From the NCBI RefSeq assembly GCF_003171515.1, contig NC_089390.1, forward strand, positions 4,464,001-4,528,000: a stretch of DNA of 64,000 nt. The letters are read 5' to 3'. Positions 16,928-27,877 of this stretch are shown here, in pieces. The number at the start of each line of letters is the position of its first letter. Positions within the stretch are counted from its first letter, which is position 1. The notes under the pieces were generated by a model. The model was not told the origin of the DNA and searched no databases. It saw only the letters and a list, made by a program, of their open reading frames with translations. The DNA is from Pyrenophora tritici-repentis (taxonomy: Eukaryota > Ascomycota > Dothideomycetes > Pleosporales > Pleosporaceae). Made by a program: the position numbers and the translations under genes.

Positions 16928-18214
16928 ATGTCACCCCCACCCCAACCTAACACAACAAACGCCAACTCCGTCTCCACCTCCAACACCAATGCCAACAACT
17001 TCATAGCGATAGTACGGCGCGGCAATATGATACGCACGTATTCAACGTACAACCCCAGTCCAACGCCCACCACTCCAACACACAACCCCCATCCAAAGAA
17101 TGAATACGGAGGCGACGATCCTTTCTACTGCGGGGGGAGAAAACGTAGGATAAGTGAGGAAAATGGCACTGCTAACCTCAACACTACAAGAACGACACTA
17201 CACCCCAGCAACACCATCCGCGCGTACATAACGCACGACCCGCACACCCCCCTTCCAACGAGCAGGCTTAGAGGAGGAGACTACAGTACTATTTCTAGCC
17301 GCATATACATGGGGTATAATCCCCTTCTGGAGAATGTGTACGAAGGAAATGATGCTTTTGCTTGTGGGGTGAAACGAGGGGTTAGTGGGGAAGATCGCAT
17401 GTACATGACGCACAACGCGCATCTAAAGAATGTCTACGGAGGTGATGATCCTTTCTCCTGTGGGGGGAAAGGAGGAGAAGGGAGGGGAGGAGCGTTGAAT
17501 CGTGGTGAAGATGATGTTTGCTCCCCTTCTCTACCCCCCTTTCCTACATCCCCAAATCTACAACACCAACAGCAGCACTTACAACCCAACGACGTAAAAA
17601 AGCATCCAGACATGCAACCACACACCCTCCCTCACGACACCACGACAGCGCTCCCTGTACCAATGGTGTATTATAAGCGTAAGGGCGGGCCTGGGGGAGG
17701 TGGGCAAGGAGAAGCAGCGGGATGTGCGAATGAGGGAGAGGCTGAGTCTGAGGCTGCGAGAAAGAGGAGGGTGAAGACGAACGGGGAGGGTGGGAAAGGG
17801 CTTATGCGACATGCAGAGGTCGACGACGACCACAACGATGACGACAGCGCCGATGAAGATAGGAACATGAGTAAGACTACCACTCACGTCCTACATCCCT
17901 CAGAAACCTCAAGCCACACGCTCGACTGCAGTTCATCGAGCAGCCACACCTTGGGACACAGTGAGGCAAGTACACCAACCACCCGCACCCTAGACCGTAG
18001 CTCGAGGCAAGGTAGTGAGGCTAGTACTCACACGCTGGGTCGATCGGATACCTCAAGCAACACCCTACACCACTCAGATACCTCTAGTCATACACTCGGT
18101 CGAAGCGATAACGACGACAACCCCCCTTCTTCCTCAGACTCAGAACCAGACTCAGACTCCGACGATGAAAACGACATGTTCAAAAGCAGTTACCAAATAG
18201 GTTGTACAAAGTAG
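16928..18214 (+). CDS. Repeat-rich orphan protein
   Basis: An uninterrupted 428-codon ORF with a pyrimidine-rich leader. The protein is low in complexity and appears disordered. A degenerate unit of roughly 27 residues occurs three times (near 51-75, 129-150 and 161-183), built around KNVYGGDDPFxCGG and usually preceded by a [YT]HNPH-like segment, each with a single cysteine. The C-terminal third carries about eight copies of an 11-residue Ser/Thr/His unit (S-S-H-T-L-G-R-S-D-T and variants) and ends in an acidic Ser/Asp run (DSDSDDEND). No signal peptide, membrane segment or known domain is seen. Codon use is Asn/Thr/Pro-rich and AC-rich at the start. It may be a lineage-specific gene; the length without a stop and the conserved repeat support coding, but expression is unproven. 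It converges on the next gene. Confidence 0.5.
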   Translation: MSPPPQPNTTNANSVSTSNTNANNFIAIVRRGNMIRTYSTYNPSPTPTTPTHNPHPKNEYGGDDPFYCGGRKRRISEENGTANLNTTRTTLHPSNTIRAYITHDPHTPLPTSRLRGGDYSTISSRIYMGYNPLLENVYEGNDAFACGVKRGVSGEDRMYMTHNAHLKNVYGGDDPFSCGGKGGEGRGGALNRGEDDVCSPSLPPFPTSPNLQHQQQHLQPNDVKKHPDMQPHTLPHDTTTALPVPMVYYKRKGGPGGGGQGEAAGCANEGEAESEAARKRRVKTNGEGGKGLMRHAEVDDDHNDDDSADEDRNMSKTTTHVLHPSETSSHTLDCSSSSSHTLGHSEASTPTTRTLDRSSRQGSEASTHTLGRSDTSSNTLHHSDTSSHTLGRSDNDDNPPSSSDSEPDSDSDDENDMFKSSYQIGCTK

Positions 18215-18482
18215 GCTAAAACCAGTGTTTCCAAATATTATCATTTCAGCAAAGCAGCTAGCTGGTGTGGCTCACGCCCTGCTTATTATGCATATATCCA
18301 TCTAATCCTACCTCACCCAAGCCAACCCACTCCATGCACCCTCTGCTATCTGAAAAATTACTGATTACAAAAAACAAGTTTATATCGTACACTCCCCATC
18401 ACTGTCCCCTTCCTATCCACCTTATTCCCTCCTGCCCTTCCCTTCCCTTCCCTTCCCTTCCCTTCCCATGCCCACACAAACC
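18215..18482. other. Convergent spacer with CCTTC repeat
   Basis: 3' UTR region between convergent genes. It includes an uninterrupted (CCTTC)n pentanucleotide microsatellite of about six units near 18435-18468. Confidence 0.6.
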
Positions 18483-21400
18483 CTACACCCTCCCCCTCGC
18501 CTCCAGTAAATCCCTAACCCGGTTTCCCCCGGGGGTAAACTCTAACCCCCTCCTCGCATCCTCGGCAATCTTCTCATCAATCGCCTTATCCAAACTGCTC
18601 ACTATACGTTTGCTTGGCGTGCGTGTTGCATTACGGTCTGCAGTAGCAGCGACGTTGGGTGTACGACGGGTAATCGGGGTGTGTGGGGCGGGTAGGGGCG
18701 TGATGGGGTATTTAAAGGGGGGTTTGCGTTTGGGGAGAGGGGTTGAGGGGGAGGCGGTTGGCGTGGGCGTGAGGGAGAGGGGTGTTGGTATTGGGGAGGC
18801 GGTGGGCGTGAAGATTGGAGTTGGGGGGTGGAGGTGGGTTGATGGGGAGGGGTGGGCGAGGGAGAGGGTGGTGGTTGGTGGTGTGGATTGCGGTGTGGTT
18901 GAGGGGGTTAGGTGGACAGGGGTGGGCGGTTTGTTAGGGGTTCGAGCAAGTGCTTTTGCTGGTGCTTTTGCGGGTGTCTTTGCGGGCGTTTTCGCGGGTG
19001 TCTTTGTGGGAATTTTGCCGGGGGTCCTTGGGAGGGTCTTCGCTGGTGTGGCTTGTGGAGCTTGGCCGGTGACATCTGCGGGTGTCTTTGCGGGCGCCTT
19101 TGTAGGACCTTTTCCGGGAATTTTCGCTGGAACTTTGGTAGGAGGTTTTCCAAGAGCCGGTGTAGACGTCTTTGCATGAGCCTTTGTAGAAGTCTTTCCA
19201 ATAGTTGGTGTAGACGTCTTCTCAGAAACCTTCGCAGCCATCTTCCCAACAGCCTTTGTAGGCGTCTTCCCAGGAACGTCCGTAGCCGTCTTTCCCACTA
19301 TCTTCCCTGGTACCTTCCCAGGCACCCTCAAGCCCACCTTCACACCAACAGCCTTATCCGGCTTCTCAGTCTCCGCCCTCTTGCGATCCTCATCGTGCCA
19401 CCTAGCGAGTCGGTCAGCAATGTCTTCTGCGCTAGCGAACTGTTGGTCATACGGTCGGGGGTCCGCAGACGCGCTGTTTGGCTCCTTGCTGAGCGGAACA
19501 AGAGGTTTACGGAGCGGAGTCTTGCGGGGTGTGCTTTGAGTAGATGTCAGGGTTGGAGAGCGGCCCTTGAGTCTAGACTCCTTTGGAAGCGTTGATGAGG
19601 TGCTCGTAGCTGGCGACCTCTTCGCTGGCGTTTCAAGGCCAAGCTTTGGGGTGCTGGGTGTACGCAGTGGTGTCCTAGTCGCTGTAATGCGAGGTGTGGT
19701 CACAGACATGAGACTTGACGAACGCTCTTTTGTCACTGAAGCCGGTGGCTTGGTAGCTGGTGTGCTGGAGGCAAGTCTCCTCGCACTCTGTGGAATAGCT
19801 TTCGTCACACTCTTAGTCTTAGTCGGTGTATATACTGCCGCACCCGTTGACTTGTTGGCTGAAGCCCCTAAAGCAGGCTTTATGGGGGTCTGGAGAATAG
19901 CTTTCGTAGGGCTCCTCAGCTTCATAGGCGTAATGGGTGCCGCATTCGTCGCCTTATCGACAACCTTCTTAGCACTCTGCGGAACAGCTTTTACTGGACT
20001 CTTCACCTTTGTAGGTGTAGCAGATGGTATGCGACTCAATCCTGGAGCTGCCTTTGCAGGTGTCGATGCAACCTTCGCAGGTGTCGATACAACCTTTGCA
20101 GACGTCGACGCCACCTTCCTCGGCGTAGCAATCGCAGCAGCAGCCGTCTTGCCCGGCCCACTCAACGCCGCACCCATCGAACGCGTCCTCGGTGTTGCCG
20201 TCACCGAACTCTTCTCTTTGCCTACATCCTGCTTAGCCGCTTGTTTAGCAGCAGTCGTACGATCCTTCTTTGCCTGCGCTGCGGGAGGACCAGTAGAACG
20301 AAACCGGAAAACAGCAGGCGTTGAATGTACTTTCGCCGACGAGGTTACTCGCACCTGCCCGCGAGACGACGTGTTTGAGTTGACTCTACTAAGCGGCAGC
20401 GGTATGTCCGCCGGATCAGGACTTGTCATATCCCGTGAATCCCGTGTGGAGAAGCTGTTGGAAATAGCAGGTAGTTCGCTCAAGTTAGGAGGTCCGTAGA
20501 AGGTTGGATTGATGATTCCGGCCGACCGACGCATTTCCGCTTCTGTGTTTGCCATTTCCTTTTGTAGCGTCAGTAGAACACTAGGATCGGTGCCAACGCG
20601 TGTTCGTTGTTTGGCGGGCTGCTGCGGTCGGGGTAATCTTGAGTTGTCCGGCTGCTCCATCTCTTGTCGCTTGATTCTCTTCTTTGGGTCCGGCATTGGT
20701 TCTGGTGATGATTCCGACTCTGGTTTGGGGAAGAGAAGGGGTGGGTATTGGATTGTGTCTTGCGCCTTCCGAGTTGTTGTTGTGTACAGGGCCGTCATTG
20801 ACAATGGACGCTTGGGCTGGGCTGGGCGTGATGCAGCCATATTGCCTTCCGACTCCTTTTCTTGGACCGCGGGCGAATTACCTAACCAAACTTTATGGGG
20901 TTCTTTCACTGCGGCAACGCTGTTGTCGCCACTTTCTTCCGACGAGTGGAGGTCAGGTTCGCGCAATGTCGAGTGTTCAGTCTCCTGGCCGCCGTCAAAC
21001 GCAACACGCGCCCTTTCTACAAGCGTCGGGCCCTGAATGGGCAGCCTCAGAAATGAAGGTGACCCCGTCAGCCCAAGCTTTTGTGAGGCCTTGCGCAACG
21101 GTGTAGGCGCAGGGGAAACAGTGACCTCATCATCCTTGTGCGGGGTGTCTGATGCACGACCAAGGGCTTGGGGGGTACAGCTGCCGCTGCTGCTGAGGCC
21201 CGCCATGAGATGCCCGATGGTTTCTGGGTTTGGCCACGGTTTCTGTACCGCGTCCGGCTTCTTGTTGGGTGCACGCTCCTCGCTTGGTTTAATGATGGCG
21301 GGTCGATCCGGCGGTGCTATCGCAACATCGTCAACCACATCACCAAGACACTCGGTCGGTATCCTGAGAGATTGCACAGTTGTCGAAGCAAGCTTTCTCG

Positions 21401-22145
21401 TTAGTCTCGCGCCAGTCTCGACGGATACTCTTTGGTCCACTGTTCGCCGAATTGGACTCCTGGATCGTCGGTGGCTATCGGGCGTCCTCGCTGCACCCCT
21501 TCTAGTCGGTGTACCAGACAGTGCTTGCGCAGGGCTCTGCTTATCTGGGCTGTGGCTGTGACTCTTCGTGCTCTTCAGCGGACTGGATGCCCGTGTCCTG
21601 GTGGGCGTCTCGGTCCCATCTTCTTTCCTCGGCGTACCACACTTACTCTCGCCATCTCGTTTCTTTGGCGTAATTTTACTGGGCGGGAGTTCCATGCAGA
21701 AGTAAAACCCATTTTGGCTAACCTCGAGCTTAATTGGCGTCCGGTCCTTTCTGCTAGGCGTAGGAAAGCCTCCGGCCGGGCTCTCGCGTACCTTGGTGGG
21801 GCTCTCCCGTCTCGACCCAGGCGTTCGCGGTGGCGTTGCAGGCGACATGCTGGCTTTGCGCAAGAAGCGTTGATGCAAAGTAGAAGTTGGAGTCGAGGGC
21901 GCGCATTGCTTTTCAAGCGAGCATGAGGTTGGGGACGTGGCTGCAGCAGTCTGATGTTCGTTTGGTCCGGAGGTTGGAGTGGTCGGGGACCCAATTGGGA
22001 TCAAAGCAGCCTGGCTAGTGCCGCATGTGGTGCTAGCGTGAGTGAAGGGAGTCATCATGTGATCTGATCTTTCATCAGATGGTCTGCAACCGTTTTGCAG
22101 ACCGGCTTTCCGCGACGCGTAAGATGGTGGTAAGGTCAAGATCAT
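18483..22145 (-). CDS. Large basic disordered protein with TPAK repeats
   Basis: A 1220-residue single-exon ORF from the ATG at 22145; the frame stays open about 49 codons further upstream, but that extension lacks coding character. The protein is Ser/Thr/Pro/Lys-rich with very many S/TP sites. In the last third, residues about 1040-1130 form near-continuous repeats of the type K-T-P-A-K and K-V-P-G-K, like the lysine/proline tails of linker histones and microtubule- or chromatin-binding proteins. Two segments look more ordered: around residue 150 (NGFYFCMELPPSKITPKK) and the last 40 residues (DKAIDEKIAEDARRGLEFTP then GGNRVRDLLEARGRV), which resemble a conserved tail motif. The abundant TPxK sites suggest regulation by proline-directed kinases. 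I do not recognise the family; a nuclear or spindle role is inference only. Confidence 0.7.
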   Translation of the reverse strand: MILTLPPSYASRKAGLQNGCRPSDERSDHMMTPFTHASTTCGTSQAALIPIGSPTTPTSGPNEHQTAAATSPTSCSLEKQCAPSTPTSTLHQRFLRKASMSPATPPRTPGSRRESPTKVRESPAGGFPTPSRKDRTPIKLEVSQNGFYFCMELPPSKITPKKRDGESKCGTPRKEDGTETPTRTRASSPLKSTKSHSHSPDKQSPAQALSGTPTRRGAARTPDSHRRSRSPIRRTVDQRVSVETGARLTRKLASTTVQSLRIPTECLGDVVDDVAIAPPDRPAIIKPSEERAPNKKPDAVQKPWPNPETIGHLMAGLSSSGSCTPQALGRASDTPHKDDEVTVSPAPTPLRKASQKLGLTGSPSFLRLPIQGPTLVERARVAFDGGQETEHSTLREPDLHSSEESGDNSVAAVKEPHKVWLGNSPAVQEKESEGNMAASRPAQPKRPLSMTALYTTTTRKAQDTIQYPPLLFPKPESESSPEPMPDPKKRIKRQEMEQPDNSRLPRPQQPAKQRTRVGTDPSVLLTLQKEMANTEAEMRRSAGIINPTFYGPPNLSELPAISNSFSTRDSRDMTSPDPADIPLPLSRVNSNTSSRGQVRVTSSAKVHSTPAVFRFRSTGPPAAQAKKDRTTAAKQAAKQDVGKEKSSVTATPRTRSMGAALSGPGKTAAAAIATPRKVASTSAKVVSTPAKVASTPAKAAPGLSRIPSATPTKVKSPVKAVPQSAKKVVDKATNAAPITPMKLRSPTKAILQTPIKPALGASANKSTGAAVYTPTKTKSVTKAIPQSARRLASSTPATKPPASVTKERSSSLMSVTTPRITATRTPLRTPSTPKLGLETPAKRSPATSTSSTLPKESRLKGRSPTLTSTQSTPRKTPLRKPLVPLSKEPNSASADPRPYDQQFASAEDIADRLARWHDEDRKRAETEKPDKAVGVKVGLRVPGKVPGKIVGKTATDVPGKTPTKAVGKMAAKVSEKTSTPTIGKTSTKAHAKTSTPALGKPPTKVPAKIPGKGPTKAPAKTPADVTGQAPQATPAKTLPRTPGKIPTKTPAKTPAKTPAKAPAKALARTPNKPPTPVHLTPSTTPQSTPPTTTLSLAHPSPSTHLHPPTPIFTPTASPIPTPLSLTPTPTASPSTPLPKRKPPFKYPITPLPAPHTPITRRTPNVAATADRNATRTPSKRIVSSLDKAIDEKIAEDARRGLEFTPGGNRVRDLLEARGRV

Positions 22146-22368
22146 GGTTGCAGAGATGTGTTGAACTATCGGTGTAACAAACAAACAGCAGATGCACCGA
22201 CGTGCATAACGCGGTAGGACACGGATCCGTGTGCATAGACTACCCGATTTCGTTAGGAGGAAAATCTTCTTGTCTCGTATTAGATTCAACATTTACAAGA
22301 CCAACTTGCAGGTACATGTATGCAATCATCGCTCATGACCAAATTTTAATTTCATTCCATATTCACAT

Positions 22369-23973
22369 TCATAGCTTTTCCTTCAGGCTCGACTTCAGCC
22401 TCCTCTCTACAGCATCAAGATATTCGTTGGTAGTAACCCAAGACGCCCTGTCCTTCTTCCCACAAGCCAACGCCAAGTCTTTGGTCATGATCTTGTCAAT
22501 GTCGACCGTGTCAACGCAAGCCTTCTCAAGCTGCTCGGCAAATACGACGAGCTCTGGTGTGTTGTCCAGCTCACCACGCTTGGCAAGACCTTGTGTCCAG
22601 GCGTAGATGGAGGCGATGGGGTTGGTTGAGGTCTCGTTGCCCTTTTGGTGCTCGCGGAAGTGGCGGGTGACGGTACCGTGGGCGGCTTCAGCCTCGAACG
22701 TCTTGCCGTCAGGGGTGATGAGGGTGGATGTCATGAGGCCGAGAGAGCCGAAACCTTGGGCAACAATGTCGGACTGCACGTCTCCATCGTAGTCTGTGAG
22801 TGTTAGTAGAGGTCTGAAAGTATAGACAGTAGATACGCACTCTTCATAGCAATGATGTAGCCACCCTCGCTCTTGATCATCTGGGCGACCATGTCGTCAA
22901 TCAAGCGGTGCTCGTACCAGATCTTGGCTGCCTCAAAGTCCTTCTTGTACTGGCTCTCGTAAATGGCCTGGAAAACATCCTTGAACTTTCCATCGTATGC
23001 CTTGAGAATGGTGTTCTTGGTGCTCATGTACAGCGGCAGCTTCTTGTCGAGCGCCATCTTGAAGGATGCATGCGCGAAACCGGTGATGGACTCTGTTGTA
23101 TTGTACTGAGTCTGCGCAACGCCGCCCTCGGCAGGGAAATCGTAGACCTTGATAACCTCTGGCTTGCCGCCCTTGGGTGTGAATACCATTTCTAGTGTTC
23201 CCTCGCCAGAAATGACGCGGTCCTTTGCACGGTACTGGTCGCCGAAAGCATGACGGCCGATGATGATGGGCTGCTTCCAGCCGGGTACGAGGCGGGGGAT
23301 GGTGGGAATAACAATGGGCGCGCGGAAGACGGTTCCTCCTCTATAGCATGCTGTTAGTGGAGATTCGCCTTATGCGCACATGTTTCCCTACAAGTGGTTT
23401 CGGATGGTGCCGTTTGGCGACAGCCACATCTTCTTGAGCTTGAACTCCTCCACTCGCTGCTCATCCGGCGTAATAGTGGCGCATTTGACGCCGACTGAAT
23501 ATTTCTTAATCGCTTCGGCGGCATCGAGAGTCACCTGGTCGTTGGTCTCGTCGCGGTAGGGAAGTCCGAGGTCGTAGTATTTGAGGTCGATGTCGAGGTA
23601 TGGGTGGATAAACTGGGAGTGTGAGCGCGTGCCTCTCTGTGTCTTTTGTCGCATGCCGCACCTTGTCCTTGATAACCTGCCAAATAATCCTGGTCATCTC
23701 ATCACCGTCCAACTCCACCACCGGGTTCTTGACCTTGATCTTGCTGATTCCCGTAGAAGACGCCATCCTGAACTGACCAATGCGCGTATACAAGCTAGGT
23801 GTCGTGGCTGAAAGGCTGTTTGCGCTTCGTCGTCGGCTTGAAAGCTGGGCCGATGTCGCAACTGTCCGGGAAGCCAAGCAGCGTGTCGCAAATCTGCAAG
23901 TCTGTTGTCGGGGAAGTCGTGCAAGAGATGTCGCAGCGCGAAGAGTACCGGGCGCAGTGGTCGCAGCCTTCAT
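22369..23973 (-). CDS. NADP-dependent isocitrate dehydrogenase
   Basis: Four exons, 23973-23662, 23612-23392, 23340-22841 and 22793-22369, give 485 residues. The enzyme converts isocitrate plus NADP to 2-oxoglutarate, carbon dioxide and NADPH. The eukaryotic NADP-IDH signatures are present in order: [17 protein letters not shown], the [18 protein letters not shown] segment, IRNx[27 protein letters not shown] and [14 protein letters not shown]. The first 70 residues are rich in Arg, Ser, Ala and Thr without acidic residues, a good mitochondrial presequence. A second ATG at 23766 ([10 protein letters not shown]) falls right where the mature enzyme begins, so a shorter transcript would give a cytosolic form; the A. 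nidulans homologue is known to make differently targeted forms. The C terminus KEKL is not a standard PTS1. It lies head-to-tail with the 1220-aa gene downstream. Confidence 0.95.
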
Positions 23974-24652
23974 ATTGACTGTATGATGTCGTATAACCTC
24001 GGGAAGTTCAAGCCCACACACACTCAAGACGACGTTGTTGGTAGCCGGCCGCGGTTCCGATTGCGCAAAACGGCGAAGGCACTCGGTTGATGACGGGATT
24101 TAATCGCTGGAGTCGCTAGCGGGGTACCCAGTTTATGACAGCCGAGGAGATGTCAAAACTCCTTACATCTGTCACTGAAGCCTAGCCTGTACATCGCCAG
24201 CTCTATAACTAGCAGCTGATCCGGTGAACGGCTAATACCCCACGGACGAGCCATCGTGAATACGCGGATTAATTGCTTGGTCTGTCGGTAGGTATTCCTA
24301 CGTGGGCTATGGCGCGTAATCCCTCATGGTGCGACGCGGGGAAACAGTGGCAGATGACGTCTAGTCGGCTACGACATGTTCGCCCGTCGTAAGCTGCACG
24401 ACATTGTCTTGACTCCGGGTGGTGGTGACAAGTTCATTGCGAATGTAGGCGGGTCAAGTTTCATGACAGTGTGAAGGTTGCTGCTGTATATTTAACTTTG
24501 TCTTGCCCTGCATTCGGATCCCCTCACAAAAGCACACATGCGCATTGGCCGTAGCCGGATCCGCTCCAACGGCTATTGTCAAGTAAGTGACTTCATCATT
24601 ATTGGCTAACCAAAGTGGCCGCCTTGGCCTGTTCTCTTAGTTCGCTCACCCC
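23974..24652. other. Intergenic, promoter of the IDH gene
   Basis: About 680 bp between two minus-strand genes. No coding exon, RNA or repeat was recognised. Confidence 0.5.
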
Positions 24653-25946
24653 TCACAGCATCGCCCGCGCCGTATGTACCCTCACAATATGTCGTTCCTC
24701 CTGATGTATACCTATCTGGGGTGCGTCATCTGCCGGTGAGACATGGGCAATGATACACGGACTCTCATGACTTGTTTCTCCATTGAAGACCTGGAGCTTG
24801 CTAATGTACATGTTGCCCAGCTGTGCTTTGTGCTGTATCAAAAAGTACGCAAACCCTTGGATGTTTGGGGTACCTAATCGGATTAGCCAACGAAACTTGC
24901 AGTTCGAACACCGTCTTGAAGACACTTACCCATGATGGCTCTCATCTCAGGCGACTGTCGGTCTTCAAACGTATACCCTGGCCAATCTCTAAACCGCCAA
25001 CCCTTTGCATCCAACGCTCTCTGCACTACCGCTAGAGTCTCCTCGTTGGTGATGGTAACCGAGATGAAGTATCGAAGACCTTTGATATCATGGTTCTGGT
25101 CCTTGGTCTGCGACTCCCACCCAATCCAAGCGACATCGGAAAACTGGTTAAGACCCGGCAACTCATCATCTGGTACTGGCGGGTTCCGCTCCTTTGCAGC
25201 ATTCTTCGGGCTGAGACGATTCATGCCTATAATGACGCCTTGTGCCGAGTTGATCGAGAATCCGTAGCTGGCGCCCGTAGCCCGATAACTCTTCCCATCA
25301 ATCTGGTACCACTGATGGTCCACATCGTCTCTTGCTGGATTCTCATGGTCGATAACGTAGACATAGTTCTCTCCTCCCTCGTAAGTAGACCGATAGGCGC
25401 TCAATCCCAGTTCGTCCAGCGCGTACCCAATACCCCAGGTGCCATAGAAGTCGTCATACTTTTCATTGATCTTATCCTGCGGGTATGGAAACCAATACCA
25501 CTTCCTGAGATCGTCTTGGCTCTGGTATGGCGATGCTGCTGTATCACGAGCCGGCTTATAAAAGGGACCAACAGCGCGGTCGTCAGTGCGCATCGCCCAG
25601 TTGAATATACAGCCCTTATCAAGGCACTTGTACCAAAGTTGGTTACTTGCTGGTTCTGGTCGCGATGGTAGAGGTGGTGGTCGAGGTGGCGGAGGGGGCG
25701 GAGGTCTCGCGGCAGTGTCAACTATCTTTTCCGAGTCCCCCAAAATCGTGCAGTTAAGGGTGGAGACATTGTGGTTTGAGTAACTATACGTGTCAATGTT
25801 TTCCCAGGAAAACAGCCGACGTAGTACGATGACGCTTTCCAATCGTCAATTGGATGTCGGAAGGAAAGAGCTACCTACCTTGGCCACTGTTCTCCCACTA
25901 CAGCGCCGACGAGGGCAGCCAATCCAAGAATACGCGCAATTCGCAT
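24653..25946 (-). CDS. Secreted protein with polyproline segment, unknown family
   Basis: Three exons, 25946-25879, 25783-24930 and 24873-24653, close in frame to 380 residues. Exon 1 encodes a short signal peptide (MRIARILGLAALVGAVVG) with cleavage expected near residue 18. Then follow about 30 residues, a proline/arginine run (residues about 46-58) and a roughly 300-residue domain rich in Trp, Tyr and Asp: WYKCLDKGC, KWYWFPYPQDKI, YGTWGIGYAL, YVYVIDH, WYQIDGKSYRATGASYGFS, VAWIGWES and, in the last exon, GTPNIQGFAYFLIQHKAQLG. Only three or four cysteines occur in the mature part. The conserved aromatic blocks and intron positions suggest a real, structured extracellular protein of a fungal family I cannot name. 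Both splice pairs (GTAGGT/TAG and GTAAGT/TAG) preserve the frame. No catalytic motif was found. Confidence 0.72.
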
Positions 25947-27877
25947 GTTTTTGCCGCGATCAACCAGAAGCTGAACAGGCAATAGGGCGATAAGAACCAA
26001 AGGTCTACTTTCTTGAGCGAACGACTTCTTTCACTTGGGTGACTTGGCGCGAGCATTTCTGGAGGACCAAGCTAATCCTAAATCAAGCATACGGCCTATC
26101 CAGCAGTCAATCCTGTGACAAAACCCCAAGAGCACCCCTTCGAGCTACCTACCCTCCAACTCGATATGCGACACAGCTATAGTCGCACATCAATCTACAC
26201 ACCACGCCTTACCAACAACAACACAAAACCAACAAAACCGTACTAACACATCTACCCTCCACCGTCCTTCCAAGCCTCTTCTTTCTTCCTCTCCTCCCTT
26301 CCTTTCGCTACCTTTCCCCTTCGCTACCACCTAGCCACAACAGTCCTCAATCCAGACTAACGTTAGCACTGTACTGTAGCCTAAACACGAGTCATACCAC
26401 TCACAACCCACCCGCCATGCGACCAAGAAACTAAACGAGTGGACGAACAGGAGGGACGTGACGCACTTTTCAAGCATGTCAGGCCATTCTTTTAGCGTAA
26501 AGGATTACGGGTGGGTGTGGGGTAACTAGACGAATCAGCCTTGCGCGAGGCGTGCCGTATACCGTATACGTTCACAGGATAAGGCTACTGGCAGAGTGCA
26601 CACCGGCACACAGGTATACTCGAAGGTATTTTTACTACCCACAGTCTATCTGTCTATCATTCTATCTTCAGTTGTACACATTAATGTCAGCCTTGCCCAT
26701 CCAACCCAACCCACCAGAAAACTCACCTGCCATACAGCCCAAACCCCATCTACTTCCCTCGCTTCGCTTGCCCATCGCTCCCCTCGGCGCTCGCCTTATC
26801 CAACAGGGATGTAGTCTTCGTTTCTCGCGTGGCTTCCCTCGCTTAGCCTTGACTACATGTATGTAGCGTGGATGGGTAGGTAAGCGACTTTCGGGGTTCC
26901 CGAGGTACTGGGCGTTCGCTGCCGCTAGCGTACCTTTAAATTCTAGAGCTCCGTGCGGATTAGTCCGATGTGTGATGTGCGATGGATCCTGGGAGTGATT
27001 ATGTGAAAGTGTAGGGTTTAGGGTGTTTGAGGAGATGGTAGTGGTCAAGATTGGGGGATGCTGGGGTAGGGGAGTTGAATACGGGAGATGGGCGAATCGG
27101 TAATCTGGAACGTCAACCATGATTACCCGTCATGGATTCAGCTGAACGAAGATAAATAGCTAGAGTGATAGTTAGGGAATAAAATGTTACCAATATGTAC
27201 AACAAGGAGATTGCCTACACGGCCGAAGAACGTGCGGTCTGATGTATCCGTGAGCTCGATCCTATACCCAAAAGAAAGGGAGAGAGAGAGAGGAAACCGA
27301 AACCGAAAAACCAGATAAGCGAAGCGCGAGCCAGAACCAAACTTCCCAAAAACAAAGTCATCACACACACGATCTTTGCTTCTGCAAACGCTTGTCCTGT
27401 CCCCCCTCCACCAACCCGTCGCGTCCCGTTCCGTCCGCACAACCCCTCCCCCAACTCTCTTCCCACCCACTTGGAAACAAGAAAAAAACAAGAAAACACC
27501 AAGATACCAGATCAAATCACATGATACGTAACAACCAACGCCAACGCTAGATAAAATCGATACAAAAGAAAACCGTCGCGAACAAACTGTAACAGGGCAT
27601 GGAAAAGAAAAGGGGAGAAAAATCAATAGGTGACCAGCACCACCTCTAAAACGAGTCAAGAAGAAAGAAAGCACACCATTTGATCCGTTCCAGTTCGGAG
27701 GAACGATAATGTGGGGAGGGGCGGGTAGGTGGGTATCGATAATCGGAATCGAGGCGTGGCGTCAGAAAACGATCGATCGGTGATACAGGAGATAAGATTT
27801 CCTTGCTGCGGGAGGCGGGCAATCCAGGGTCCCGGTCCGCGGACGTCGAAAATAGGATATTTTTATCCCTGGCATTT
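25947..27877. other. 1.9-kb intergenic region
   Basis: No supported gene. The plus strand from about 26130 to 26340 is strongly pyrimidine-rich with CAAC/ACCAAC runs, like a fungal 5' leader, but no coherent ORF follows. Around 27240-27700 the minus strand is T/C-rich in a similar way. The 150-aa and 178-aa minus-strand ORFs here are compositionally random. A non-coding transcript is possible but not shown. Confidence 0.45.

Noticed and set aside
19567..20499. 310-codon plus-strand ORF opposite the TPAK protein
   Set aside because: Long only because the sense strand is Lys/Pro/Thr repeat-rich, which leaves the antisense free of stops.
22369..22380. Peroxisomal PTS1 at the end of isocitrate dehydrogenase
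   Set aside because: The C terminus is KEKL; the -EKL tripeptide is not an accepted PTS1.
26668..27120. 150-codon minus-strand ORF with a pyrimidine-rich leader
   Set aside because: No repeated, conserved or domain-like sequence and no splice partners; insufficient support.
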